Part shown: positions 1 through 8,735 of the stretch, in pieces | How positions within the stretch are numbered: the first letter of the stretch is position 1 | Layout of the letters: each line of letters begins with the position of its first letter | Assembly: GCF_001907695.1 (NCBI RefSeq) | Contig: NZ_KV880641.1 | Location: 62,001-126,000 of the forward strand | Length of the DNA stretch: 64,000 nucleotides | Source of the DNA: Thalassospira sp. TSL5-1 | GTDB lineage: Bacteria; Pseudomonadota; Alphaproteobacteria; Rhodospirillales; Thalassospiraceae | Direction: 5' to 3' | Notes under the pieces: model-generated | Databases searched by the model: none | What the model was told of the DNA's origin: nothing | What the model saw: only the letters and a program-made list of their open reading frames with translations | Program-made: the position numbers and the translations under genes

Positions 1-416
1 TGCCGCGTCACCCGTCGGTTTATGCCAAACTTCTGGGTGAACTGATTGAAAAGCACGGTTCGGATTGCTGGCTGGTCAATACCGGCTGGTCCGGTGGCGG
101 CTTTGGCGAAGGATCTCGCATGAAGATCGGCTATACCCGTGCCCTTCTGAATGCGGCCCTGAATGGCGAATTGAAAAACGTTCCGTTCGCAACAGATCCG
201 TTCTTTGGCCTGTCCTATCCGACCGAATGCGGCGATGTTCCGGCAAACGTTCTTAACCCGCGCGAAAGCTGGTCGAACAAGGCCGCCTATGACAAGGCAG
301 CGGCAAATCTTACCGCACGCTTTGAAAAGAACTTTGCCAAATTTGAAGAACATGTAGATGATGGTGTCAAAGAAATTGCTATTCGCAACAGTGCCGAAAT
401 CAAGGCTGCCGAATAA
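1..416 (+). CDS. pckA: Phosphoenolpyruvate carboxykinase (ATP), C-terminal part
   Basis: This is the last 138 codons of an ATP-dependent PEP carboxykinase, cut by the window edge; the reading frame begins at base 3. The enzyme converts oxaloacetate and ATP to PEP, CO2 and ADP, the first committed step of gluconeogenesis, in the cytoplasm. The fragment carries the typical C-terminal block WLVNTGWSGG..GEGSRMKI..TRA, then the FGL..P..C..VP..VLNPR segment. A clear intrinsic terminator follows. In rhizobia and relatives pckA often lies beside chvI; here the window's chvI is about 49 kb away, so that linkage is absent or rearranged. The identification is strong despite truncation. Confidence 0.95.
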   Translation, partial: PRHPSVYAKLLGELIEKHGSDCWLVNTGWSGGGFGEGSRMKIGYTRALLNAALNGELKNVPFATDPFFGLSYPTECGDVPANVLNPRESWSNKAAYDKAAANLTARFEKNFAKFEEHVDDGVKEIAIRNSAEIKAAE

Positions 417-441
417 CATCTGCTTTGTTTAGCACCGGAAG

Positions 442-471
442 GGCTGACCCTATTCGGGTCAGCCTTTTTTT
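442..471 (+). terminator. Intrinsic terminator of pckA
   Basis: A perfect 9-bp stem (GGCTGACCC / GGGTCAGCC) with a 5-nt loop is followed directly by seven T residues, 25 bases after the pckA stop codon. Confidence 0.93.
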
Positions 472-569
472 ATGTCGCGAAACATGAACAAAAAGCGGTG
501 CGCCAGACAACCGCAACCAGGGACCGGAATAATGTTACAGATTAAACGCGGTCAGAGGGGAGAACGCGC

Positions 570-1370
570 ATGACATGGTTGCGGAACCGGAATTGGGCGA
601 TTGGTTTTTTGGCGATATTCCTGTTCTGTGGTATCAGCATCATCGCAGATGCCCACGAAAAACCGCGCCGTAATGTGACGCTGGCCTGCAACCCTTTTCC
701 GCCGTCGAAAATCGCCGAAAACCTGAAAATGCCTGGCTATGATGTGGAAATTCTGCGCGCCGCCTTTGCCGTAAGCGACATCAAGGTCAAAACCCCGTTT
801 TATCCCTGGAAACGGGCATATCTGCTGGCATCAGAAGGGCAGGTAGACGGCCTGTGCTCCTGTTCCTATTCGGTCGAGCGGGAAAACGACCTGCTCTATT
901 CGATCGAGCTTGGAAATGCGCGCATCGGACTGTTTTCCATTGCAGGCCATGTTCCACAATATATTACCAAACTGGAAGATGTGCGCAATTTGCGCATCGG
1001 CGTGGTTTCAGGCTACAGCCTTGAAAAATCGGCCGGAGATGCCGGGCTGAATGTGGTAACGGCAACCAGCGAGCAGACTTTACTGGGAATGCTCTATACC
1101 GGTCAAATCGATATGATCTATTCTTTCCGCGCGCCGGTTCTTGTGGCACAAAAAAAGCATAATATTCCTTTTTCGCTGGAATATCGCGAACTGAAACATG
1201 CCCCTTATTATGGCTGCATTTCACGCAAGATCGACGACGCCTATGCGCTGGTCGAAACCCTCAATCACGGGCTCCGAACCATTCAGGCCAATGGTGTTTA
1301 TAACAGCATCCTGAAAAAATACGGCGTAAGCGAAATGTCCCTGGCCAATCCCACAAACTGGATCAATTAG
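570..1370 (+). CDS. Periplasmic solute-binding protein, family 3 type
   Basis: A 266-residue protein with an N-terminal signal sequence: hydrophobic residues about 10-27, with likely cleavage after ADA near residue 28. The rest resembles bacterial extracellular solute-binding proteins family 3, with a YDVEILRAAF segment early and a RIGVVSGYSLE hinge-type segment mid-protein. Such proteins capture amino acids or similar small polar ligands for ABC importers, or act as ligand sensors. No permease or ATPase gene lies beside it, so it is an orphan whose partner and ligand are unknown. The ATG at 570 has a purine-rich GAGGGGAGAA ribosome-binding site just upstream. The family is fairly secure; the ligand cannot be told. 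Confidence 0.8.
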   Translation: MTWLRNRNWAIGFLAIFLFCGISIIADAHEKPRRNVTLACNPFPPSKIAENLKMPGYDVEILRAAFAVSDIKVKTPFYPWKRAYLLASEGQVDGLCSCSYSVERENDLLYSIELGNARIGLFSIAGHVPQYITKLEDVRNLRIGVVSGYSLEKSAGDAGLNVVTATSEQTLLGMLYTGQIDMIYSFRAPVLVAQKKHNIPFSLEYRELKHAPYYGCISRKIDDAYALVETLNHGLRTIQANGVYNSILKKYGVSEMSLANPTNWIN

Positions 1371-1487
1371 TCTCTTTTTACTGGGACGAAAGCCTTTTGC
1401 CTTTACCAGAGCAAACGCATAAACATACCTGGCTGCACACAGAAATGACGCGGCCAACAAAACCAGACACATGAATGGAAAAACGCT

Positions 1488-3188
1488 CTAACTCAAACTC
1501 TTGCGCCCACGCCGCGACCGCAATTTCCGCCAATAGCTGGTAATATCTTTTTCCGGCTTGCCAAAAAGATAGCCTTGGGCGTAATCAAACCCGGCCTTGG
1601 TCACAAGGTCGCGCATATCGTCGGTTTCGATCATTTCCGCCACCACCTCGACCCCCAGCTGATGGCACAGCCCCACCAGAGAACGCAAAAAAGCCCGGCC
1701 TTTTTGGGTTTTCAGCGATTGATGAATCGACGGACCATCGATTTTGACATAATCAACTTCCATCGCGCTCAGATAGCTGAAATTGGCCGCACCGGTGCCA
1801 AAATCGTCCAGACAAATTTCAACACCATATTGCCTGAAACGCGCCAGCCAGCGCGACGCCTGCTCAAGTTCGGTAATTTCGGCTGTTTCGGTAATTTCGA
1901 TCATCAATTGCGGCAGGGCTTTTTTGCTACGCTCGAACAATGCGATCACCGAACGGCAAAAATCGGGATTAACCAGACTGTTGCCCGAAACATTAACCGC
2001 CACACGCGCATCAATGCCTTCTTCAAGCTGGCGTTCAATCCATTTCAGGGTCCGGCGCAACATCGCCAGATCAAGCCGGTGGATCATATTAACCTGCTCG
2101 GCAAACATGATCAGCTTGTCGGTCGGGATCAATTCGCCATCTTCGCGATAAAAACGGACCAGCACTTCAAAATGGTGAATTTCCGCCGATGGCAGGCGCA
2201 CAATCGGCTGATAAACCGCATCAAATTCCAGCCGGTCCACACGCTGGCCAAAATCACGCATCGCGCCAAAGGTATCATTGACCAGGTTGGGCATATGCCC
2301 GCTCAGGCGTGAAAAGGTAAAATTGTGTTCCTGTTTGTCGCAAAAGCGCCGGATCGAATATAAAACACCACGCGCCAAATCGCCCGGCGGCATGGCATGC
2401 GCGGTAAAATCGGTTTCCGACGTCCGCACAATAACACCCTTGCCATCCGGGTCGGCATTTTGCACGCACTGGGTAATCCGGTCTTCCAGGTCGCCAATAC
2501 GCACTTCGGGATTATGCAACATGCCAAACTGGTTGGTGTTGATACGCCCGGCGGTATCCCCGGCAATGGAATGCGCCCTAAAAAATGCACCGATGGTCGA
2601 CAGCATTTCGTCACGGGCCACCGTTTCCATGCGGGCGCACAGGGGTTCAAACGCATTCAGGGTAAACAGCGAGAATTTCTGATTCTGTCCGGTTTCGCGT
2701 TGCGCCATCAAACGTTCGGTGACAACACGCGACAGGCTTTCCTCGTCCAGCAGGCCGGTTGCGCCATCACGCTGAATGGATTGCAAAACATCATGTGGCA
2801 ACGAATTTACCGTGACGCGCAAGGCAACAAAAAAATGGCCGTCCAGATCGGGTAAAAAATATCCCGTCAGGGATACTGGCGGGCTGATACGCTCATCAGG
2901 GCGGACAAACCGCACCAGGACATTGTCCATCCGGCCACGCCGGCGCGCTACATGCAGCATCTCGCTAACCAGCGGCCTGAAATGACTGGCAAGCAGGTCA
3001 ACAAAAGGCCCGCCTTCGATTTGCTGGGTCCTTTGCCCCAAAATCCCTTCGGAGGCACCAGACGCAAACACAATACGGAACTCTTCATCAAGCTCCAGCA
3101 ACAGGTCGCCCCAAACAAATGCCAGTGCTGCAAAACGATTGCGTTCATTGCGCAAGGATGACGCATGTTTCTTAAGACTGTTGGCCAA
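1488..3188 (-). CDS. EAL-domain c-di-GMP phosphodiesterase with degenerate GGDEF
   Basis: A 566-residue cytoplasmic protein predicted to hydrolyse cyclic di-GMP. Residues about 25-130 look like a PAS-type sensory region. Residues 140-265 resemble a GGDEF domain whose signature is lost (INTNQF near 216-221), so cyclase activity is unlikely. Residues about 322-555 form an EAL domain. The EAL tripeptide reads E-V-L at 341-343, but the other active-site motifs are present: VNVSGNS, EITET, DDFGTG, VKIDG, EMIET and QGYLFGKP. Phosphodiesterase activity is therefore plausible. The start is TTG at 3188 with GAGGGG just upstream; no better in-frame ATG exists nearby, so the exact start is uncertain. 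It stands alone, divergent from the HAD gene. Confidence 0.88.
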   Translation of the reverse strand: MANSLKKHASSLRNERNRFAALAFVWGDLLLELDEEFRIVFASGASEGILGQRTQQIEGGPFVDLLASHFRPLVSEMLHVARRRGRMDNVLVRFVRPDERISPPVSLTGYFLPDLDGHFFVALRVTVNSLPHDVLQSIQRDGATGLLDEESLSRVVTERLMAQRETGQNQKFSLFTLNAFEPLCARMETVARDEMLSTIGAFFRAHSIAGDTAGRINTNQFGMLHNPEVRIGDLEDRITQCVQNADPDGKGVIVRTSETDFTAHAMPPGDLARGVLYSIRRFCDKQEHNFTFSRLSGHMPNLVNDTFGAMRDFGQRVDRLEFDAVYQPIVRLPSAEIHHFEVLVRFYREDGELIPTDKLIMFAEQVNMIHRLDLAMLRRTLKWIERQLEEGIDARVAVNVSGNSLVNPDFCRSVIALFERSKKALPQLMIEITETAEITELEQASRWLARFRQYGVEICLDDFGTGAANFSYLSAMEVDYVKIDGPSIHQSLKTQKGRAFLRSLVGLCHQLGVEVVAEMIETDDMRDLVTKAGFDYAQGYLFGKPEKDITSYWRKLRSRRGRKSLS

Positions 3189-3590
3189 CTACCCCTCGCA
3201 CGCCAAAACGGCACTCTCATTTCGATCTTCCCGGGAAAACAAAATCATTTTCGCGGAAGCCCCCAATCCGGCATTCACCAGATATACCCAACCCTTTAAA
3301 GGCACTTTATCATTCTGACAATTAAAACTGACTTTATGTGGTTTTGTCGAATTTAATCTGTGTGGCACACTGCCCATCACGAATTTTTACGATAAAACCA
3401 ATTCCAGTTTTATCGCAACCCACTGCGTATGTGCATGTTTACCTGTAGCGGCATTGTGATTGTTCTTCATTCATCCCCCCGGACCCGCTATGACTACAAA
3501 TCAGTTTCAAATCGGTTTTATCGGCCCGCTTCCGTGATATCCGGACGATTCCGGTCTTTTTCAAGCCCCTGACCAATGGAAAAGGATTTT
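3189..3590. other. Divergent intergenic region with repeated GTTTTATCG 9-mer
   Basis: About 400 bases with no convincing gene, between the EAL gene (leftward) and the HAD gene (rightward), so it should hold both promoters. It contains an inverted repeat of CGATAAAAC (3390-3398) and GTTTTATCG (3407-3415) with an 8-nt spacer. A third exact copy of GTTTTATCG lies at 3515-3523, and a near copy (GTTTTGTCG) near 3342. These could be regulator-binding sites; no factor can be named. Confidence 0.4.
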
Positions 3591-4298
3591 ATGAACCACA
3601 CTGTTCAGCCAACAGACCCCGCCACCCTGCCGGTCGTTAACGAAAACAGCGTTTTGATCTTTGATCTTGATAACACGTTGTACCCGTCAAGCTGTGATCT
3701 TTTTTCCCAGGTTTCTGTCCTGATCGGGAAATATGTAGCCGATTATCTGCGCCTGCCGGCAGAAAAGGCATATCTGGTTCAAAAAGATTATTTTCGTCGA
3801 TATGGCACCACGCTCCGCGGTCTGATGATGGAACATAAAATCGATCCGGCCGATTATTTGAACAAGGTTCATGATATTGACCTATCGGTCATTGCGCCAT
3901 CACCCGTACTTGCCAATGCGCTGGCAAACCTGCCCTGCCGCAAGGTCATTTTCACCAATGCCTCGCGCGGCCATGCCAGCCGCGTTATGGAACGCCTTGG
4001 CATTGCCGATCATTTTGAAACGATCTTTGATATTGTTGATGCCGAATATATCCCCAAACCGCAACAACAGCCCTATGATCGCCTGCTTGCCCGAGACGGC
4101 ATAGATCCAACATGTGCGATCTATTTTGAGGACATGGCCAAAAACCTGTTACCGGCAAAGGATATGGGCATGACCACCGTTTGGGTCCATAGCGATTCGG
4201 ATTGGGCCCATGAGGGACGGGATGACCCGCGTATTGACCATGAAACCGACGATCTGCCGGCCTTTCTGGAAATGCTGGTCAACAAATCAATGCGTTAG
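3591..4298 (+). CDS. HAD-superfamily pyrimidine 5'-nucleotidase-like hydrolase
   Basis: A HAD-fold phosphatase of about 235 residues. Motif I is FDLDNTLYP (nucleophile Asp and acid/base Asp), motif II is IFTNASRGH, and motifs III/IV are KPQQQPYDRLL and YFEDMAKNL. This pattern matches the SDT1/PHM8-type pyrimidine 5'-nucleotidase family common in alphaproteobacteria, which removes phosphate from UMP or CMP; the substrate here is inferred from family only. An upstream in-frame ATG at 3576 exists, but AAAAGGA lies between the two and serves the ATG at 3591. In related genomes this gene is often next to dapD, as here (175 bases away, same strand). Confidence 0.87.
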   Translation: MNHTVQPTDPATLPVVNENSVLIFDLDNTLYPSSCDLFSQVSVLIGKYVADYLRLPAEKAYLVQKDYFRRYGTTLRGLMMEHKIDPADYLNKVHDIDLSVIAPSPVLANALANLPCRKVIFTNASRGHASRVMERLGIADHFETIFDIVDAEYIPKPQQQPYDRLLARDGIDPTCAIYFEDMAKNLLPAKDMGMTTVWVHSDSDWAHEGRDDPRIDHETDDLPAFLEMLVNKSMR

Positions 4299-4473
4299 TG
4301 CGCCGCCATTTTGTCAATCGCCACATATATGTCGCAGTTTGGCAATGATGCCGGAATGATAAAAAGTTATAATCCGTCAAAATACCGAGACGGGCGGAGT
4401 TGACTTGACGCCGGGCTTTGCCCATTCTCCGCCGCGACGTATAAAAACAGCCACACCGCAAGGACGACCATAA

Positions 4474-5319
4474 ATGGACAAGATTGAACTTGAAGGCGTG
4501 ATCAATGTCGCCTGGGAAAACCGCGAACAGATCACCTCGGCCACCCAGGGCGAAACCCGTAAAGCTGTCGAGCAGACCCTGCTGGCTCTCGATAGCGGTG
4601 ACTTGCGCGTGGCTGAGAAAAAGGATGGAAACTGGACCGTCAACCAGTGGGCCAAAAAGGCTGTTCTGCTGTCTTTCCGCCTGAATGACATGACCACCAT
4701 CCCCGGTGGGCCGGGCGAAAACACCAACTGGTGGGACAAGGTTCCGTCCAAATTTGCCGGTTGGGGTGAAGAAGACTTCAAAAAGGCCGGTTTCCGCGCC
4801 GTTCCTGGCAGCATTGTGCGCCGTTCGGCCTATATCGCGCCGGGCACGGTTTTGATGCCCAGCTTTGTCAATTTGGGTGCCTATGTTGATAGCGGTGTGA
4901 TGGTTGATACCTGGGCCACCGTTGGTTCCTGTGCCCAGATCGGCAAAAATGTTCACCTTTCCGGTGGTGCCGGTATTGGCGGCGTGCTGGAACCGCTGCA
5001 GGCCGGCCCAGTGATTATTGAAGACAACGCCTTTATCGGCGCGCGTTCGGAAATTGTCGAAGGCGTCATCGTCGAAGAAGGTGCCGTCATTTCGATGGGC
5101 GTTTTCATCGGGGCATCAACCAAGATCATCGACCGTGAAACCGGTGAAGTCTTTGTTGGCCGCGTTCCGGCCTATTCGGTTGTGGTGCCGGGCTCGATCC
5201 CGGGCAAGCCGCTGCCCAATGGCAAACCCGGCCCGAGCCTGTATTGCGCCGTAATCATCAAACGGGTTGACGAAAAAACCCGTTCCAAAACCTCGATCAA
5301 CGAATTGCTGCGCGATTGA
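4474..5319 (+). CDS. dapD: 2,3,4,5-tetrahydropyridine-2,6-dicarboxylate N-succinyltransferase
   Basis: DapD transfers succinyl from succinyl-CoA to tetrahydrodipicolinate in the succinylase branch of lysine and meso-diaminopimelate synthesis. The 281-residue length is typical. The N-terminal helical part is followed by a left-handed beta-helix built of hexapeptide repeats (about residues 105-215; for example [24 protein letters not shown] and [23 protein letters not shown]). The C-terminal segment [27 protein letters not shown] is diagnostic. The ATG is preceded by AAGGACG. It is followed by a strong terminator and then dapE, so the two pathway steps are adjacent but probably separately transcribed. 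Confidence 0.97.
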   Translation: MDKIELEGVINVAWENREQITSATQGETRKAVEQTLLALDSGDLRVAEKKDGNWTVNQWAKKAVLLSFRLNDMTTIPGGPGENTNWWDKVPSKFAGWGEEDFKKAGFRAVPGSIVRRSAYIAPGTVLMPSFVNLGAYVDSGVMVDTWATVGSCAQIGKNVHLSGGAGIGGVLEPLQAGPVIIEDNAFIGARSEIVEGVIVEEGAVISMGVFIGASTKIIDRETGEVFVGRVPAYSVVVPGSIPGKPLPNGKPGPSLYCAVIIKRVDEKTRSKTSINELLRD

Positions 5320-5349
5320 TCGCTGTCAGCCCGTGATCTGATTGATTAT

Positions 5350-5388
5350 AAGGGACGAAAGTGCAAAACGCATTTTCGTCCCTTTGTT
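5350..5388 (+). terminator. Intrinsic terminator between dapD and dapE
   Basis: A 15-bp stem (AAGGGACGAAA plus GTGC, pairing with GCAT plus TTTCGTCCCTT, one G-T wobble) with a 5-nt loop is followed by a short T-rich stretch. It ends 42 bases before the dapE start and probably uncouples the two genes. Confidence 0.85.
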
Positions 5389-5429
5389 TATGATTGCATA
5401 TCCATAAGTTTTTCCCAAAGAGAGGCCCC

Positions 5430-6584
5430 ATGTCGTCCGCCGCCCCGTCTGTCGCCCTGAAACTTGCCCAGTCCCTCATCCGTTGCCCTTCCGTTACACC
5501 AGCCGATGCCGGTGCGCTGGATGTTTTGCAGGCCGCCCTTGAAGAACGCGGGTTTGACGTCAAACGCAAAATTTTCAGCGAGGACGGCCTGGACAGCATC
5601 GACAACCTTTATGCCCGCCGGGGTACCAAGGGCCGGAATTTCTGTTTTGCCGGTCACACCGATGTGGTCCCTGCGGGCGATGAAAAGGCCTGGACCGTTG
5701 CCCCCTTTGGCGGCGATGTGGTGGATGGTCGCCTGTTTGGGCGCGGAGCAGTTGATATGAAAACCGGCATTGCCTGCTTTGTCGGCGCACTGGACCGTTT
5801 TTTGGCCGCCAACCCCGATTTTGATGAAAGCATCAGCCTGCTGATCACCGGGGATGAAGAAGCCGATGCTATCAATGGCACCGTCAAATTACTGGAATGG
5901 TGCGACGCGCACGGCGAAAAATTTGACGCCTGCCTTGTGGGCGAACCCACCAACCCGAAATATCTGGGCCAGATGATGAAGGTGGGGCGGCGTGGATCCA
6001 TTACCGGCTGGATTACGGTATATGGCGCGCAGGGGCATGTCGCCTATCCGCATCTGGCAGATAACCCCGTACCCCGGCTTATTCGTGTGCTGGATGCCCT
6101 CACCTCGCGCGAGCTGGATACCGGCACCGATCATTTCCAACCCAGTAATCTTGAAGTCACCACCATTGATGCCAACAACCCGGCAACCAATGTGGTCCCG
6201 GCCAAAATCAGTGCGGCGTTTAACATCCGCTTTAATGACCTGCACCAGGGGGTTGATCTGGAAAAATGGATCCGCGATACCTGTGCGGAACATGCCGGTG
6301 CCCATGACCTGACGGTTAAAATTTCCGGCGAGGCCTTTTTGTCCGCCCCGGGGAAACTGGCCGGGCTAATCGCCGATGCGTCGGAGAAAATCACCGGCCA
6401 CCGCCCGGAAATGTCCACCACCGGCGGCACGTCGGATGCCCGTTTCATTCAAAAATATTGCGAAGTTGCCGAATTTGGCCTGGTCGGGCAAAGCATGCAC
6501 AAGGTTGATGAACATGCAATGGTCGATGATATCGACAACCTTGTTCTGATTTACGATGAAATCCTGAACCGGTTTTTTGACTGA
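5430..6584 (+). CDS. dapE: Succinyl-diaminopimelate desuccinylase
   Basis: DapE hydrolyses N-succinyl-L,L-diaminopimelate to L,L-diaminopimelate and succinate, two steps after DapD. It is an M20-family binuclear zinc hydrolase of 384 residues, a normal length. Visible motifs are [12 protein letters not shown] (zinc His and Asp), [14 protein letters not shown] (bridging Asp), [13 protein letters not shown] (catalytic Glu pair), and near the C-terminus GGTSDARFI and the terminal zinc His region [11 protein letters not shown]. The start was set at the ATG at 5430 because AAAGAGAGG lies just before it; an upstream ATG at 5394 sits inside the terminator tail and is unlikely. Confidence 0.97.
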   Translation: MSSAAPSVALKLAQSLIRCPSVTPADAGALDVLQAALEERGFDVKRKIFSEDGLDSIDNLYARRGTKGRNFCFAGHTDVVPAGDEKAWTVAPFGGDVVDGRLFGRGAVDMKTGIACFVGALDRFLAANPDFDESISLLITGDEEADAINGTVKLLEWCDAHGEKFDACLVGEPTNPKYLGQMMKVGRRGSITGWITVYGAQGHVAYPHLADNPVPRLIRVLDALTSRELDTGTDHFQPSNLEVTTIDANNPATNVVPAKISAAFNIRFNDLHQGVDLEKWIRDTCAEHAGAHDLTVKISGEAFLSAPGKLAGLIADASEKITGHRPEMSTTGGTSDARFIQKYCEVAEFGLVGQSMHKVDEHAMVDDIDNLVLIYDEILNRFFD

Positions 6585-6760
6585 TCCCGCATGGCGGGAA
6601 GGCAACAACAGGCCGCGATGCCGGGGCAAATTTTCCCTACCGGCATTGCGGCATCTTGCCAAGGGCAGGAAAGCCTCCCTATGATGCAAAAGCCGGTCAT
6701 CCTGTTTCATGGCACGGCATCTTTCATTCCCTTGCGTCAGCATTGACGGATTTCCAACCA

Positions 6761-7879
6761 ATGAAAAAAAACGCCCCCGCCGCCAATGGCGCCCAGCCGG
6801 TTCCTGTTTGCCATAAAGGCGATATTGTCCCGCGTATCGCACTGCCCGGCCTGAATGATGTTGCCATAGACCTGACCGACCAGCGTATTGCTGGCGACAG
6901 CCTGATTTTATGGGTCGGGACAAAACAACCCACCGCCGATGATATGGCGCAAACCGCAAAATTTGCCGGGCAAATGAAACAAACCACCATTCGGCTTTTC
7001 CTGGTGGTAGCGGGCCATAAAGGCAGCCTTGACGAAGATTTCAAACGCCAGATCCCCGATTGCATCACGGTGATATTTGACCCGGAAAACCGCCTGATGC
7101 CGGTTTTTGACATCAAGGATCAGGGTTTTATCGTTATTCGCCCCGACGGACGATTGGGCGGCGTATTTTCGGCCCCCGAAGAAGCCATGAACGGATTTCA
7201 GATGGCGGTTGCCTATTGCCAGGCCCATTTCGACATGGTGGGATCAGGCGTTATTCAACGCCAGGCACCGGTCCTGGTGGTGGATAACGTGCTGGAACCC
7301 GAACTGTGCGACCAGTTGCTGAAATATTGGCGCAAGGGCGACAAACAGGCCAATGGCGTTTCCAAAGGCAACCAAAGCAACCAGGCCGGCGATACCGCGA
7401 TGAAAGTGCGCAACGATGTCGTGCTTTTGGATGAAAAACTGTTTAACGAGGTTAAAAACCGCATCGTCAAACGGGTTGTGCCCGAAATTGCCAAGGCTTT
7501 TCAATTCCAAACAGCCAGCATGGAGGCCCTGCGCATTGGCAATTATCACAGCAAGGAAAAAGGGTTTTTCGGCCGACATCGCGACAATAAAACAACCTTT
7601 ACCGCCCATCGCCGCTTTGCCGTTTCGCTAAACCTTAACCCGCTGACCTATAAGGGCGGGCAGGTTAATTTCCCGGAATATGGACAGGCGCTATATGCGC
7701 CACCTCAGGGCGGCGCACTGGTGTTTTCCTGCTCGCTTCTGCACGAAGCCATGCCTGTGACCGAAGGCGAGCGATTTGGCATTTTCACCTTCCTGACCGA
7801 TGCCGCAGGTGCCCGCCAGGAACAGGAGATGATGGCCAAACATCGCGGCACCGTGCAGCCACTGGCGATGAAGAAATAA
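6761..7879 (+). CDS. Prx-like domain fused to 2-oxoglutarate/Fe(II) dioxygenase
   Basis: A 372-residue two-domain protein. Residues about 18-160 resemble a peroxiredoxin/thioredoxin-like fold (GDIVPRIALPGLN opening, later VIFDPENRLMPVFDI..QGFIVIRPDGRLG) but show no TxxC peroxidatic cysteine, so this part is probably not catalytic. Residues about 170-350 form a prolyl-4-hydroxylase-like double-stranded beta-helix with an H273-x-D275 pair, distal His328 (CSLLHEAMPV) and Arg338 to bind 2-oxoglutarate. It should hydroxylate a protein or small-molecule substrate, which is unknown. The ATG at 6761 was preferred over an in-frame ATG at 6656 because homology-like sequence begins after it. It ends in a shared hairpin with the convergent GST gene. 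Confidence 0.82.
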   Translation: MKKNAPAANGAQPVPVCHKGDIVPRIALPGLNDVAIDLTDQRIAGDSLILWVGTKQPTADDMAQTAKFAGQMKQTTIRLFLVVAGHKGSLDEDFKRQIPDCITVIFDPENRLMPVFDIKDQGFIVIRPDGRLGGVFSAPEEAMNGFQMAVAYCQAHFDMVGSGVIQRQAPVLVVDNVLEPELCDQLLKYWRKGDKQANGVSKGNQSNQAGDTAMKVRNDVVLLDEKLFNEVKNRIVKRVVPEIAKAFQFQTASMEALRIGNYHSKEKGFFGRHRDNKTTFTAHRRFAVSLNLNPLTYKGGQVNFPEYGQALYAPPQGGALVFSCSLLHEAMPVTEGERFGIFTFLTDAAGARQEQEMMAKHRGTVQPLAMKK

Positions 7880-7905
7880 CCCGTCCCAAAGCATCCAAAA
7901 CCAGA

Positions 7906-7938
7906 CAGGCCGGTTGCCATTACCGGCCTGATCCCTTT
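7906..7938. terminator. Hairpin between convergent dioxygenase and GST genes
   Basis: CAGGCCGGT (7906-7914) pairs with ACCGGCCTG (7922-7930) around a 7-nt loop, followed by ATCCCTTT on the plus strand. It lies between two convergent stop codons, so it may stop transcription from either side. The T-tract is weak. Confidence 0.6.
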
Positions 7939-7942
7939 CAGA

Positions 7943-8554
7943 CTATTCCGGTTTCCAGGTAATTGGCACATAGGCCGGGTGTTGGGCAAATCTCGCAAGC
8001 CAGCGGCCAATGCCTGGAAAACGCGCCATATCCAGCCCACCCTCGTCGGCAACATGGGTATAGGCATAAAGCGCAATGTCGGCGATGGTGCAGTCATCAC
8101 CCACCAGCCAGTCATGGTCTTTCAGACGATCTTCCATGATGGACAGCGCATTATAAGCCGCCTCGCGTTTCATGGGTATCAAGGGCTTGCCATAGTCCGG
8201 CGTGCCTTTGACACTCATCCAGGCACGCAAAACCGCAACATTGGGTTCGTGTTCATATTGTTCAAAAAACAGCCACTGATAAACCGCTGCCCGATCCCAT
8301 TTGTCGGTCGGCACCCATTTGGTGCCTTCAGCCAGAAACAGCAAAATGGCGTTGCTTTCGGCCAGAACATGCCCATCCCCCATATCAAGCGCAGGGATAC
8401 GCCCGACCGGGTTGATATTTTTGCGAAAATCATCCGTGCGGGTGTCACCCTTGGTGATATCATGTTCAACAAGTGAAAATTCCTGGCCCAAAAACCTCAG
8501 CAACAGCCGGATTTTATAGCCATTACCCGATGGCAGAAAATCATGCAAAATCAT
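7943..8554 (-). CDS. Glutathione S-transferase family protein
   Basis: A 203-residue protein with the two-domain GST layout. The N-terminal thioredoxin-like half opens with ILHDFLPSGNGYKIRLLLRFLG and holds INPVGRIPALDMGDGHVLAESNAILLFLA (cis-Pro and glutathione-binding E-S pair). An all-helical half follows, with WLVGDDCTIADIALYAYTH, the N-capping box typical of GSTs. Substrate unknown; cytoplasmic. The ATG at 8554 was chosen because the protein then starts just before the first beta strand; an upstream start at 8632 would add an unrelated Arg-rich tail. It is transcribed divergently from a LysR gene, a common arrangement in which the regulator controls the neighbour. Confidence 0.87.
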   Translation of the reverse strand: MILHDFLPSGNGYKIRLLLRFLGQEFSLVEHDITKGDTRTDDFRKNINPVGRIPALDMGDGHVLAESNAILLFLAEGTKWVPTDKWDRAAVYQWLFFEQYEHEPNVAVLRAWMSVKGTPDYGKPLIPMKREAAYNALSIMEDRLKDHDWLVGDDCTIADIALYAYTHVADEGGLDMARFPGIGRWLARFAQHPAYVPITWKPE

Positions 8555-8631
8555 GGTTTTTATCCTGATAAACGGTCTGTGTAAAATCGGGCCGGCCCCG
8601 CAATGCCATCTTTGCTGCAGGATCACTGGCA

Positions 8632-8671
8632 AACAATCGAATAGTTTTGACGATATTGTTCAATTTCATTG
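8632..8671. promoter_or_regulatory. Candidate LysR operator between GST and lysR
   Basis: In the divergent gap there is AACAAT (8632-8637) facing ATTGTT (8655-8660), followed by CAAT-TTC-ATTG (8661-8671). Inverted repeats of this kind are expected for LysR-type regulators, but the exact site is a guess. Confidence 0.3.
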
Positions 8672-8735
8672 ATGGTTTTTTCTGACCAGTTTTGCGGTAT
8701 CTTTTTCGTCATGCCAAAAAACACGGGAAGCCATC

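Noticed and set aside
1575..2312. Open frame antisense to the EAL protein
   Set aside because: Shadow of the EAL coding region; composition typical of antisense frames.
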